From positions 3,968,001 to 4,032,000 of the forward strand of contig NZ_CP025624.1 in NCBI RefSeq assembly GCF_002874965.1: a DNA stretch of 64,000 bases, in the 5' to 3' direction. The notes beneath the pieces were generated by a model. The model searched no databases and was not told the DNA's origin. It was given only the letters and a program-made list of their open reading frames with translations. This stretch comes from Pseudomonas sp. NC02. Its GTDB lineage: Bacteria; Pseudomonadota; Gammaproteobacteria; Pseudomonadales; Pseudomonadaceae. The translations under genes and the position numbers were made by a program. Of the stretch, positions 8,699-19,348 are shown in pieces (position 1 is the stretch's first letter; every line of letters begins with the position of its first letter).

Positions 8699-9634
8699 CT
8701 ACTTGAAGTCTTTGACGTTGTCCGGGGTGATCAGCTTGAACGGGATCACCACGTTCTGCTCGACCGGCTCGTGCCTGGCCATCTTGCGCGCCGCTTCCAC
8801 CGAACCCACGGCCTGGCCATTGGCGTCCTGGAACGCCGACGCGGCCATGTCGCCCTTGGTAATCGCGTTCAAACCGTCCGGTGTGCCATCCACCCCGGCG
8901 ATCAACACGGTGCCCGGCTTGGTGCCCGCCGACTTCAACGCCATGGACGCACCGATGGCCATCTCGTCGTTGTTGGCCAGCACCGCGTTGAATTCACGGC
9001 CTTGGGTCAGCCAGTCGTTGACCAGGGTCATGCCCTTGTCACGCAGCCAGATGCCGGTCTGTTCCTGCTCGATGGTGATGCCTGGGTATTTGGCCAGGAC
9101 TTCCTTCACCCCCTTGGTGCGGTTGGTGGTGGAGTTGTTCGCCAGGTCACCCAGCAGGATCACGATCTTGCCCTTGCCGCCGAGCTTTTCGGCGATGTAC
9201 TGCATTTGCAGACGGCCCGCCTCGACGTCATTGGAGGTCACGGCCACGATGCCTTTGGGCAGATCCGTCTGGTCGGGACGACGGTTGACGTACACCAGCG
9301 GAATGCCCGCCGCGAGGGCCGCTTTACTGATATTGGCGGTAGACGCCGTGTCGACCGGGTTGACGATGATGGCGTCGACTTTCTGGCTGATAAAGTTCTC
9401 GACCTGGCTCAGTTGCTTGACCACATCGGCGCGGGCGTCTTCGAACTGCAGCTGCACGCCGTCACCCTTGGGGTAGGACTTGGCTTGCTTGTCCATGTCT
9501 TCACGCAGGTAAGTCAGGAAGGTGTCATCGAACGCCGACATGCTCACGCCCACCTTGATATCGGCCGCCGTGGCGAAACCACTGGCGAGCATCATGGACA
9601 GGGCCAGCGCGGTAAAACGGATCGGGGTCTTCAT
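8699..9634 (-). CDS. ibpA: Inositol ABC transporter periplasmic binding protein
   Basis: A 311-residue type I periplasmic binding protein (peripla_BP_4 class). A clear signal peptide (MKTPIRFTALALSMMLASGFATA-A) is followed by DIKVGVSMSAFDDTFLTYLREDM, which is characteristic of the inositol/ribose group. Motifs such as DAIIVNPVDTAS and VLIAGVDGTPDGLNAI are the usual hinge and ligand-loop strands. The cargo is inferred as myo-inositol from the adjoining iol genes and the shared IolR operator about 320 bases upstream. First gene of ibpA-iatA-iatP. A looser A-rich motif (AACAAGAA at 9653-9660) lies in its ribosome-binding region. Confidence 0.88.
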   Translation of the reverse strand: MKTPIRFTALALSMMLASGFATAADIKVGVSMSAFDDTFLTYLREDMDKQAKSYPKGDGVQLQFEDARADVVKQLSQVENFISQKVDAIIVNPVDTASTANISKAALAAGIPLVYVNRRPDQTDLPKGIVAVTSNDVEAGRLQMQYIAEKLGGKGKIVILLGDLANNSTTNRTKGVKEVLAKYPGITIEQEQTGIWLRDKGMTLVNDWLTQGREFNAVLANNDEMAIGASMALKSAGTKPGTVLIAGVDGTPDGLNAITKGDMAASAFQDANGQAVGSVEAARKMARHEPVEQNVVIPFKLITPDNVKDFK

Positions 9635-9682
9635 GAACGGTCTGTCTCCAATTTCTTGTTGGTTTTGTGGACGTTGCGTTTT

Positions 9683-9862
9683 TCAGAGCGAAGCGGTCGG
9701 CAGTCGAACGATCGGCGCCCCCGGAATGCAGCACACCAGGGAACCCTTGCTTTCGACGCACAGGACATTCAGGAGGGAAAAGTAAAACGGCCGGGCGCGG
9801 GGCAGACCGCGTGGCTGGAGGGCAGGACGTAAAACTCGCAGTACAGCGTTGAAGATTTTCAT
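9683..9862 (-). CDS. Possible short leader ORF before ibpA
   Basis: A 59-codon frame (MKIFNAVLRVLRPALQPRG...LPTASL) lies in the roughly 320-base leader between the IolR box and ibpA, ending 48 bases before its ATG. It has a modest AGG-type site and an Arg/Pro/Leu-rich composition. It may be a real leader peptide or chance; nothing else in this gap looks coding. Confidence 0.25.
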   Translation of the reverse strand: MKIFNAVLRVLRPALQPRGLPRARPFYFSLLNVLCVESKGSLVCCIPGAPIVRLPTASL

Positions 9863-9952
9863 CTGACGGTACCTGGTTGTTTTGATCTTGTTTTTGTCGA
9901 GTCGCCCGAATCGAGTCCGAACGTACTTTATGCAACCTGGAATGACTTTATT

Positions 9953-9966
9953 GGAAAATAATTTCC
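9953..9966. promoter_or_regulatory. IolR operator GGAA-N6-TTCC upstream of the inositol importer
   Basis: GGAAAATAATTTCC, extended to a palindromic TGGAAA...TTTCCA. GGAA-N6-TTCC is the published binding motif of RpiR-type IolR regulators of alphaproteobacteria, and the same motif recurs before iolC here. It lies about 320 bases before ibpA and just downstream of the iolW-like gene's end. Confidence 0.7.
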
Positions 9967-9980
9967 ATATCAACCTGTTT

Positions 9981-9995
9981 TAGAATTTTATTCTA
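9981..9995. promoter_or_regulatory. Second dyad near the importer promoter
   Basis: TAGAAT-TTT-ATTCTA, perfect six-base arms. A related dyad with the same TTATTCTAT core lies beside the IolR box at iolC, so both may belong to one regulatory unit. Confidence 0.4.
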
Positions 9996-9999
9996 TTTT

Positions 10000-11040
10000 T
10001 CATCCATGAGGCTCCATAGCCGCCATTTCCACTACCTGCTGGCGCTCTGAACTCAGGCGCGCGGCGTCCAGTACGCGGGTGGTTGCCAGCGCATCCAGGA
10101 CGTTCACCGGCAACTCGCCGTGGCCTTCCACCGCGCTTTGCAGCTGACTGTAGAACTGATTCCAACGGCCCTTTTCCGACGGCACCCGCTCACGATCCGG
10201 CCCCTGCTCGAACCAGCCCCAGCGTCGATGTTCTTCAGCGCCCCAGTGCTCGCCTTCGGTTTTCGGGGTCTTGCCGGCCAGCAGCGCCTCTTCCTGGCCG
10301 TCCAGCCCTTCGATGGTGTAGCAACCGGCCGTGCCATTCACCCGAAACCGCGGGGCCTGGCTGTTTTGCAGGGCGCTGCCCCACAGGTGTGAAATCACCC
10401 CGTTGGCGTGGGTCAGCGATACAAAGAAGCCGTGGTCCACGCTCCGCTCATCGGCGGTATAGTGCAACTGCGCGAACACCCGGTCCACCGGGCCGAACAG
10501 TTGCATGGCCTGGTCCACCAGATGGCTGCCCAGGTCCCGCAGGAAGCCGCCGCCGCTGGCATTGCCCACCGAGCCCGGGTTGTAGCGCTCCACCCGGGAT
10601 TCAAAGCGGGTGACGGAGCCCAGGGCTCCGGCGTCGATCAGCTTGCGCAGGGTCAGGAAGTCCGAATCCCAGCGCCGGTTCTGGTAGACGCTGAGCAGCA
10701 CGCCCTGGCGCTCGGCGGCGGTGATCAAGGCCTGGGCCTGTTCGGCATTGCTGGCAAAGGGTTTGTCGCTGACCACCGCCACACCGTGTTCGATGGCCTC
10801 CAGCACCAGGGCCGGACGGCCCTTGAGGGTGGTGGAGATCACCAGCACGTCGACACCGGCCTCGGTGATCTGCCCGATACTGTCGAAGGCCTTCACTCCG
10901 GGGTGATCCGTCGCCAGTTGCTGGCGACGTTCGGGTGACCGTGTCACCACGCCGACAAAGGTCGCCCCCGGCAGGCTGGCTATCAGGGGTGCATGAAATA
11001 CACGGCCGCCTTTGCCGTATCCAACCAGTCCGATTCGCAT
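10000..11040 (-). CDS. Gfo/Idh/MocA oxidoreductase, scyllo-inositol dehydrogenase (IolW-like)
   Basis: A 346-residue NAD(P)-dependent dehydrogenase with an N-terminal Rossmann fold (MRIGLVGYGKGGRVFHAPL), a DKP variant of the family EKP motif, and a catalytic Asp/His region (GGGFLRDLGSHLVDQ). The wording of several blocks (LSVYQNRRWDSDFLTLRKLI; NGTAGCYTIEGLDGQEEALLAG) resembles Bacillus subtilis IolW (YvaA), an NADP-dependent scyllo-inositol 2-dehydrogenase. That role fits its place between iolH and the importer genes. Preceded by a REP doublet, so its transcript may be separated from iolH by processing. Exact substrate and cofactor are inferred. Confidence 0.8.
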   Translation of the reverse strand: MRIGLVGYGKGGRVFHAPLIASLPGATFVGVVTRSPERRQQLATDHPGVKAFDSIGQITEAGVDVLVISTTLKGRPALVLEAIEHGVAVVSDKPFASNAEQAQALITAAERQGVLLSVYQNRRWDSDFLTLRKLIDAGALGSVTRFESRVERYNPGSVGNASGGGFLRDLGSHLVDQAMQLFGPVDRVFAQLHYTADERSVDHGFFVSLTHANGVISHLWGSALQNSQAPRFRVNGTAGCYTIEGLDGQEEALLAGKTPKTEGEHWGAEEHRRWGWFEQGPDRERVPSEKGRWNQFYSQLQSAVEGHGELPVNVLDALATTRVLDAARLSSERQQVVEMAAMEPHG

Positions 11041-11060
11041 ACAAATACTCCTTGGTTAAT

Positions 11061-11136
11061 TGTGGCGAGGGAGCTTGCTCCCGCTCGACTGCGTAGCAGT
11101 CGCAAGCTTTTCGGGGCAGCAAGCTCCCTCGCCACA
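11061..11136. repeat. REP doublet of a different subtype (GTGGCGAGGGAGCTTGCTCCC)
   Basis: TGTGGCGAGGGAGCTTGCTCCCGC and its reverse complement between the iolH-like stop and the iolW-like start. A distinct REP family from the other nine in the window. Confidence 0.85.
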
Positions 11137-11153
11137 GGGCACGCCACAACGGT

Positions 11154-12014
11154 CTAACAGCACAACTCGCGGGTCACCCGCTCCAGCATCATCCGGTTGG
11201 ACTCATCCGGCCGGTCTTCCCAGGCAAACACCGACACCGTGGCAATGCCGTCGAACTTGATTTCCCGCAGAGTGCCGAAAAACGCCTCCCAGTTCACCTC
11301 GCCCTGGCCGATGTCCAGGTGCTGGTGCACGGTGGCGGTGACGCCCGGCGGGTTGACGATGTAGCGCAGGTTGGACGAAGCGCGGTGGTTGTAAGTGTCG
11401 GCAATGATCAAGTGGCTGAGCTTGGAGCCTGCGTACTTGAGCATCGAGGCGATATCGCCCTTGCCGTCGTCATAGAAGAAGGTGTGCGGCGCGGCGTAGA
11501 GGTAGTTGATCCAGTCGCGGTCGAGGCCGCGAATGATGTCCACCGACTCGTTGTTGCGCTCGCAGAAGTCGTACGGATGCGCCTGGATATCCAGCTTGAT
11601 GCCTTCGCGCTCGAACTCCGGCATCAGCTCGTCCATGGAGCGCATGAACTGGTTTTCGCACACCAACGGATTGTCGGACTGGCCGGTGAATTCGGTGTTG
11701 ACCAGCTCGCAGTCCATTTCCACGGCGATCTGGATCGCGCGCTTCCAGTTGCGCACGGCGGCAACCCGCAGGCCTTCGTCGGCGGCGGCCCAGTGGTACA
11801 TGGGCAGCAGGGATGAGAGTTGCACGCCGGCGTCGCTCAGGGCCTTGCGAAATTCCTTGATGCGCGCGCGGTCGACCCGGGGGGCCTTGTAGAACGGCAG
11901 GAAGTCTTCCCGGGGCGAGAGTTCGATGTGCTGGTAGCCGAGCTCGGCGGCCTTGTCGACCATTTGGCCGAGGGGCAGGTGGCGGTACATGTAGGGGTCT
12001 AATGCGATGCGCAT
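11154..12014 (-). CDS. iolH: IolH-like sugar phosphate isomerase/epimerase (TIM barrel)
   Basis: A 286-residue AP-endonuclease-2-type TIM barrel ([28 protein letters not shown] start). The blocks [15 protein letters not shown] and [16 protein letters not shown] closely resemble IolH of Bacillus and rhizobia. Metal-binding carboxylates and histidines of the family appear at [14 protein letters not shown], and [10 protein letters not shown]. The precise reaction of IolH is not settled. I place the start at ATG 12014; the longer open frame upstream is only translated REP sequence. Flanked by REP doublets on both sides. Confidence 0.75.
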   Translation of the reverse strand: MRIALDPYMYRHLPLGQMVDKAAELGYQHIELSPREDFLPFYKAPRVDRARIKEFRKALSDAGVQLSSLLPMYHWAAADEGLRVAAVRNWKRAIQIAVEMDCELVNTEFTGQSDNPLVCENQFMRSMDELMPEFEREGIKLDIQAHPYDFCERNNESVDIIRGLDRDWINYLYAAPHTFFYDDGKGDIASMLKYAGSKLSHLIIADTYNHRASSNLRYIVNPPGVTATVHQHLDIGQGEVNWEAFFGTLREIKFDGIATVSVFAWEDRPDESNRMMLERVTRELCC

Positions 12015-12052
12015 GCTTGAGATCTCCCGAATCTGAGGTAGGAACTCGGTCA

Positions 12053-12145
12053 AATGTGGGAGCGGGCTTGCTCGCGAATGCGGTGGGTCAGTCGATGCAA
12101 ATGTTGACTGAAAGGCCGCATTCGCGAGCAAGCCCGCTCCCACAC
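12053..12145. repeat. REP doublet (inverted pair)
   Basis: AATGTGGGAGCGGGCTTGCTCGCGAATGCGG and its reverse complement, between iolG and the iolH-like gene. Confidence 0.9.
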
Positions 12146-12174
12146 TGACTGCGTTACATCAGTGAGGATTGTGG

Positions 12175-15136
<2,962 letters not shown>

Positions 15137-15146
15137 GGGGTGCTCC

Positions 15147-15962
15147 TTATCGTTTCTGCAGGTGGGCGATGCTCGCCCCCAATGCCTGCTTGATATCGGC
15201 CAGGCCGTGCACGCTTTCGGCGAACGGTTCGAACGACAGGTGGCCGCTGTAGCCGGTGCTGAGCAGCGTGTCGATCTGCGCGGCATTGCCGAGGATGTCA
15301 GCCTCGCCCACCAGCACGCGGTGGCCGTCGCGGATCGAGTTCAGCGGTGCGTCGGCATCTTCCACACCGGAGATATGCACCAGCCCAGTCAGTTCGGGGA
15401 AGAACTCATGTTCACTGGCCAGGTGGTGGTGGAAGGTGTCGTGCACCACGCGAAACACATCCAGACCGCCGATGGCCTTGATCGCATCCACTGCCACGCG
15501 CTTGCGGCGCAGGGAGCATTCTTCAAACCCCAGGGGTTCGACAAAACCGAGAATCCCGTATTCCCGCAGGATCGGCGCCAGTTCACTCAAGGCGGTGCGC
15601 AAACCGGCCGCGCGCTGGGCTTCGTTGCGCGAGTCGGCGCGGTCGTTCAACGGGCACATCACCAACGCCTGCGCGCCGCATTCGCGGGCATAGGCAGCCA
15701 GCTTGATGGCCTGGGCACGGCGTTCGTCATTCCACACATCGAAGGGGTACAGCGCGTTGATCGACAGCACCGTGATGCCATGCACCGCGCACAATTCGCG
15801 CACGCGGCTGGCAGGGGTGCCGTCTTCAATCTCGATGCCCTTGAGGTCGTTGCGGATCTCGATGGCGTCGCATTTCAGGGTCACCGCCAGCTGGATAAAA
15901 TCGGGCAGGGAAAGGCTGGGGGCGACCATGCGGTTCAGGGCAAAACGTAGAGGCGACTTCAT
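15147..15962 (-). CDS. iolI: 2-Keto-myo-inositol isomerase (IolI-type TIM barrel)
   Basis: A 271-residue xylose isomerase-like barrel ([22 protein letters not shown]) with metal ligands in [28 protein letters not shown] and LSFEPFAE. Interconverts inosose isomers so that other inositol stereoisomers can enter the pathway. Distinct from the iolE gene in the same operon. The ATG at 15962 overlaps an AACAATAA Hfq/Crc-type motif (AACAATAATG). Follows iolA by 29 bases. Confidence 0.82.
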   Translation of the reverse strand: MKSPLRFALNRMVAPSLSLPDFIQLAVTLKCDAIEIRNDLKGIEIEDGTPASRVRELCAVHGITVLSINALYPFDVWNDERRAQAIKLAAYARECGAQALVMCPLNDRADSRNEAQRAAGLRTALSELAPILREYGILGFVEPLGFEECSLRRKRVAVDAIKAIGGLDVFRVVHDTFHHHLASEHEFFPELTGLVHISGVEDADAPLNSIRDGHRVLVGEADILGNAAQIDTLLSTGYSGHLSFEPFAESVHGLADIKQALGASIAHLQKR

Positions 15963-15969
15963 TATTGTT
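15962..15969 (-). promoter_or_regulatory. Hfq/Crc motif AACAATAA at the iolI start
   Basis: Exact AAYAAYAA match running into the start codon (CACAACAATAATG). Confidence 0.65.
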
Positions 15970-15991
15970 GTGCTCCACACTCGAAAAAATT

Positions 15992-17494
15992 TTACTTGGC
16001 AGTTGGCATGCTGAATTCAGGGCCCTTGGCGATGCTGTCGGGCCAGCGTTGCATGACGCTCTTGTAGCGGCTGTAGAAACGAATGCCTTCTTCGCCATAG
16101 GCGTGGTGGTCGCCGAACAGCGAGCGCTTCCAGCCACCGAACGAATGCCAGGCCATCGGCACCGGAATCGGCACGTTGATGCCGATCATCCCGACCTTGA
16201 TGGTGCGGGCAAAGGCACGGGCAATGCCGCCGTCGCTGGTAAAGCACGACACGCCGTTGCCGAACTCATGGGCGTTGATCAAAGCCACGGCGCTGGCAAA
16301 ATCCGCCACCCGTACGATGCCCAGCACCGGCCCGAAAATCTCTTGCTGGTAGATGCTCATTTCGGTGGTGACGTTATCGAACAAGGTTGCACCGACGAAG
16401 AAACCACCCTCCGCGCCCGGCACCTTGAAGCCACGACCGTCGACGATCAGCTTCGCGCCCTGGGCCACGCCCTGGTCGATAAACCCTTCGACCTTGGCCT
16501 TGTGTTCGGCGGTAACCAGCGGGCCCATCTCGCTGTCTTTTTGCATACCGTTGCCGATCTTCAACTGGTCGATACGCGGCAGCAGTTTTTCGATCAGCCT
16601 GTCGCCGACATCGCCCACCACCACGGCAATCGAGATCGCCATGCAGCGCTCGCCGGCCGAGCCGTAAGCCGCGCCGATCAAGGCGTCAGCCGCCTGATCC
16701 AGGTCGGCGTCGGGCATCACGATCATATGGTTCTTCGCCCCGCCCAATGCCTGCACACGCTTGCCGCGCTGGGTGGCCTGCTGGTGGATGTACTCGGCAA
16801 TCGGGGTGGAACCGACGAACGAAATCGCCTCGATATCCGGGTGCTGCAACAGGCCGTCTACCGCGCTCTTGTCACCCTGCACCACGTTGAACACACCGTC
16901 GGGCAGACCGGCTTCGGTCAGCAGGCGGGCCATCAGCAAACTGGCGGACGGGTCGCGCTCCGACGGCTTGAGGATGAAGCAGTTACCGGTGGCCAGCGCC
17001 AACGGGATCATCCACAGCGGCACCATCACCGGGAAGTTGAACGGGGTGATGCCGGCGCACACGCCCAGTGGCTGACGCAGGTTCCAGTTGTCGATGCCGC
17101 CGCCGATGTTGTCGCTGAAATCGGTTTTCAACAGGTTTGGCGCACCGCAGGCGAACTCGACGATCTCGATACCACGGGTGACTTCGCCCTTGGCGTCGGA
17201 GAACACTTTGCCGTGTTCGCGGCTGATGATTTCAGCCAGCTCATCGTGGTGCCGGTCGAGCAATTCCTTGAATTTGAACAGCACCCGCGAACGGCGCAGG
17301 GATGATTGCTCGGACCACGCCGGGAAGGCTTTCAGCGCCGACGCCACGGCCTCATCGACGGTCTTCTGGCTGGCCAGCCCGACGCGGGCCTGGACTTCGC
17401 CGGTGGCCGGGTTGAACACATTGCTGAAACGCTCACTGGCGCTGTCGTGCACCTGGCCGTTGATGTAATGGCCGATTACCGGGGCGTTGCTCAT
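15992..17494 (-). CDS. iolA: Methylmalonate-semialdehyde/malonate-semialdehyde dehydrogenase (CoA-acylating)
   Basis: A 500-residue aldehyde dehydrogenase of the MmsA/IolA group, converting malonate semialdehyde to acetyl-CoA as the final inositol step. Visible features are the NAD site around [11 protein letters not shown], the GSTPIAEYI loop, the glycine-rich [14 protein letters not shown] with the catalytic Cys, and the C-terminal [16 protein letters not shown] typical of the CoA-dependent subgroup. Its start codon overlaps an AACAATAA Hfq/Crc-type motif, preceded by GGAGA. Lies between iolB and iolI. Valine-pathway MmsA is a close relative; context favours IolA. Confidence 0.9.
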   Translation of the reverse strand: MSNAPVIGHYINGQVHDSASERFSNVFNPATGEVQARVGLASQKTVDEAVASALKAFPAWSEQSSLRRSRVLFKFKELLDRHHDELAEIISREHGKVFSDAKGEVTRGIEIVEFACGAPNLLKTDFSDNIGGGIDNWNLRQPLGVCAGITPFNFPVMVPLWMIPLALATGNCFILKPSERDPSASLLMARLLTEAGLPDGVFNVVQGDKSAVDGLLQHPDIEAISFVGSTPIAEYIHQQATQRGKRVQALGGAKNHMIVMPDADLDQAADALIGAAYGSAGERCMAISIAVVVGDVGDRLIEKLLPRIDQLKIGNGMQKDSEMGPLVTAEHKAKVEGFIDQGVAQGAKLIVDGRGFKVPGAEGGFFVGATLFDNVTTEMSIYQQEIFGPVLGIVRVADFASAVALINAHEFGNGVSCFTSDGGIARAFARTIKVGMIGINVPIPVPMAWHSFGGWKRSLFGDHHAYGEEGIRFYSRYKSVMQRWPDSIAKGPEFSMPTAK

Positions 17495-17501
17495 TATTGT
17501 T
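17494..17501 (-). promoter_or_regulatory. Hfq/Crc motif AACAATAA at the iolA start
   Basis: Exact AAYAAYAA match placed between GGAGA and ATG (GAGAACAATAATG), so a bound Hfq/Crc complex would cover the ribosome-binding region. Confidence 0.7.
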
Positions 17502-17516
17502 CTCCGTCGAAAGTGC

Positions 17517-18311
17517 TTAAAGATCCAGCAGCCAGCTGTGCTGCGGGTCGTTATGGAAATGCCAGGCGCGCTTGGGGCCGGCCATCACGTTCAGGTAGTA
17601 GGACTCGTAGCCATACGGCACGCTGACGGGGTGATACCCCTTGGGCACCACCACCAGGTCGCTGTTTTCCACGGCCATGGCCTGGTCGATGCTGCGGTCG
17701 TCGGTGTAGACCCGCTGGAACACAAAGCCCTGGGGCGGGTTGATCTGGTGGTAGTAGGTTTCTTCGAGAAAGCTCTGGTGCGGCAGATCGTCGGTGTCGT
17801 GCTTGTGGGGCGGGTAGCTCGACGAGTGACCGGACGGCGTGCGCACTTCCACCACCAGCAGCGAATGGGCAGGCTCGCTGTCGGGCAGGATGTCGCACAC
17901 ATAGCGGGTATTGGCGCCCTTGCCGCGTACGCTGCGCTTGCATTGCTCGGGGCGGATCAGGCGTGGTGCCAGGCCGGCGTCAGTCGAGCCGGGAGCGGCG
18001 CAGACGGCAATTTGCACGTCGCTCAGCGCAGTGACCTGAGCGTCGGTGCCTGGCGGCAAATAAGCGGCAAAGGGCGACTTGTCTTCGAACACCGAGTGGC
18101 GATCACCGAGGTTTTCCCAGTTGAAGCCTTCGCCCTGAATCGTCACCCGGCCGCTGAGCAGCACCAGGCACAGTTCCTTGTCGCCGGCGGTGACTGGCAA
18201 GGTTTCACCCAGGCTCAGGCGGTAGGCGGCGAAGCCCACGTATTCCAGGCGCCCTTCTTCCAGCGCCACCATGGTTTGCCCGCGCTTGCTGCTTTTGACC
18301 AACAGGCTCAT
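17517..18311 (-). CDS. iolB: 5-Deoxy-glucuronate isomerase
   Basis: A 264-residue bicupin isomerase that turns 5-deoxyglucuronate into 2-deoxy-5-keto-gluconate. The metal-binding cupin signature is in [25 protein letters not shown] sequence (His-x-His...Glu) and the C-terminal [19 protein letters not shown] is diagnostic of IolB. ATG 18311 overlaps the iolE stop (ATGA), so iolE and iolB are coupled. The longer frame upstream is an antisense-looking extension inside iolE. Confidence 0.92.
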   Translation of the reverse strand: MSLLVKSSKRGQTMVALEEGRLEYVGFAAYRLSLGETLPVTAGDKELCLVLLSGRVTIQGEGFNWENLGDRHSVFEDKSPFAAYLPPGTDAQVTALSDVQIAVCAAPGSTDAGLAPRLIRPEQCKRSVRGKGANTRYVCDILPDSEPAHSLLVVEVRTPSGHSSSYPPHKHDTDDLPHQSFLEETYYHQINPPQGFVFQRVYTDDRSIDQAMAVENSDLVVVPKGYHPVSVPYGYESYYLNVMAGPKRAWHFHNDPQHSWLLDL

Positions 18312-19201
18312 TGTCCAGTCCTCTCGCTCAACAGTGCGCGCAGGGTGTCGTAACCCTTCTTCGCATAGATGTAGCTCGGCGCCACGGCAGGATCCTGCTC
18401 GGCTTCCACTACCAGCCAACCCTGGTAATTGGCGGCCAGCAGCACGTCCAGCAGTGCGGCGAAGTCGATATCGCCGTCGCCGGGCACGGTGAAGGTGCCG
18501 TTGACGATGCAGTCCGGGAAGCTCCACATCTGGTTGCGCGCCAGTTGCACCACCGGCTTGCGCACATCCTTGAAGTGCACGTGGCAGATGCGGGCGATGT
18601 GTTTGCGCAGCACCTCGATAGGCTCTCCGCCGCCCATGTAGCAGTGGCCCGAATCAAACAGCAGGCCGACTTCCGGGCCGGTGCGGCGCATCAGTTGGTC
18701 GATGTCTTCCGGGGATTCGACGTAGGCGCCCATATGGTGGTGGTACGCCAGGCGCACGCCCTGGGACAGGGTGAAACGCGCCAGTTCGGTGAGTTTGTCG
18801 GCGTATTCCTGCCAGGCCTGTTCGCTGTGAAAACGCGGGCGTTCGATCAGGCGCACCGGCGAACCCTGGATCGAATCGGCGACTTCTCCATACACCAACA
18901 CGTTGGCGCCGTTTTCACGCAGCAGTTCGACGTGGCTGGCGATGGCTTCGATTTCTTCCGCCACCGAGCGCCGGGCCAGGCGACTGGAGTACCAGCCGGA
19001 GACCAGCGCCAGGTCGTAGGGGCGCAATACATCGCCGACGCCTTTGGCGTCCTTGGGGAATTTGCCGTTGAGTTCAAAGCCTTCGTAGCCGATGTCCTTG
19101 CCTTCGCTGAGGGCCGTGCTCAACGGCGTTTCACCGCCCAGGGCCGGCAGGTCGTCGTTGCTCCAGGAGATCGGGTTGATGCCAATTCGGATAGCGGGCA
19201 T
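18308..19201 (-). CDS. iolE: myo-Inosose-2 dehydratase
   Basis: A 297-residue TIM-barrel dehydratase acting on scyllo-inosose. The start MPAIRIGINPISWSNDDLPALGG and the metal-site strands (LAYHHHMGAYVES, GLLFDSGHCYMGG, CHVHFKDVR, WLVVEAEQDP) are diagnostic. ATG 19201 is chosen; the open frame upstream reads through REP sequence. An AACAATAA motif lies 12 bases before the start. Four-base overlap with iolB downstream. Confidence 0.92.
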   Translation of the reverse strand: MPAIRIGINPISWSNDDLPALGGETPLSTALSEGKDIGYEGFELNGKFPKDAKGVGDVLRPYDLALVSGWYSSRLARRSVAEEIEAIASHVELLRENGANVLVYGEVADSIQGSPVRLIERPRFHSEQAWQEYADKLTELARFTLSQGVRLAYHHHMGAYVESPEDIDQLMRRTGPEVGLLFDSGHCYMGGGEPIEVLRKHIARICHVHFKDVRKPVVQLARNQMWSFPDCIVNGTFTVPGDGDIDFAALLDVLLAANYQGWLVVEAEQDPAVAPSYIYAKKGYDTLRALLSERTGQ

Positions 19202-19212
19202 GGCTGCACCTA

Positions 19213-19220
19213 TTATTGTT
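19213..19220 (-). promoter_or_regulatory. Hfq/Crc motif AACAATAA before iolE
   Basis: Exact AAYAAYAA match (AAAAACAATAATAGG) directly before the iolE ribosome-binding region. Confidence 0.65.
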
Positions 19221-19247
19221 TTTTCAGAGTTGCCTGAGATCTGCTTT

Positions 19248-19337
19248 ATGTGAGAGCTGGCTTGCCTGGGATGCGCGCGACTCGGTCCAACAGGTGTACC
19301 GAGGTGATGCCATCGCAGGCAAGCCAGCTCCCACATT
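19248..19337. repeat. REP doublet, GCTGGCTTGCCTG subtype
   Basis: ATGTGAGAGCTGGCTTGCCTGGGAT with the opposite arm ATCGCAGGCAAGCCAGCTCCCACAT, between iolC and iolE. The left arm differs from consensus (GAGAG for GGGAG). Confidence 0.85.
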
Positions 19338-19348
19338 TGATTGCGTGT

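Noticed and set aside
12015..12143. N-terminal extension of the IolH-like frame starting [12 protein letters not shown]
   Set aside because: It is translated REP sequence; the family start [11 protein letters not shown] is at 12014.
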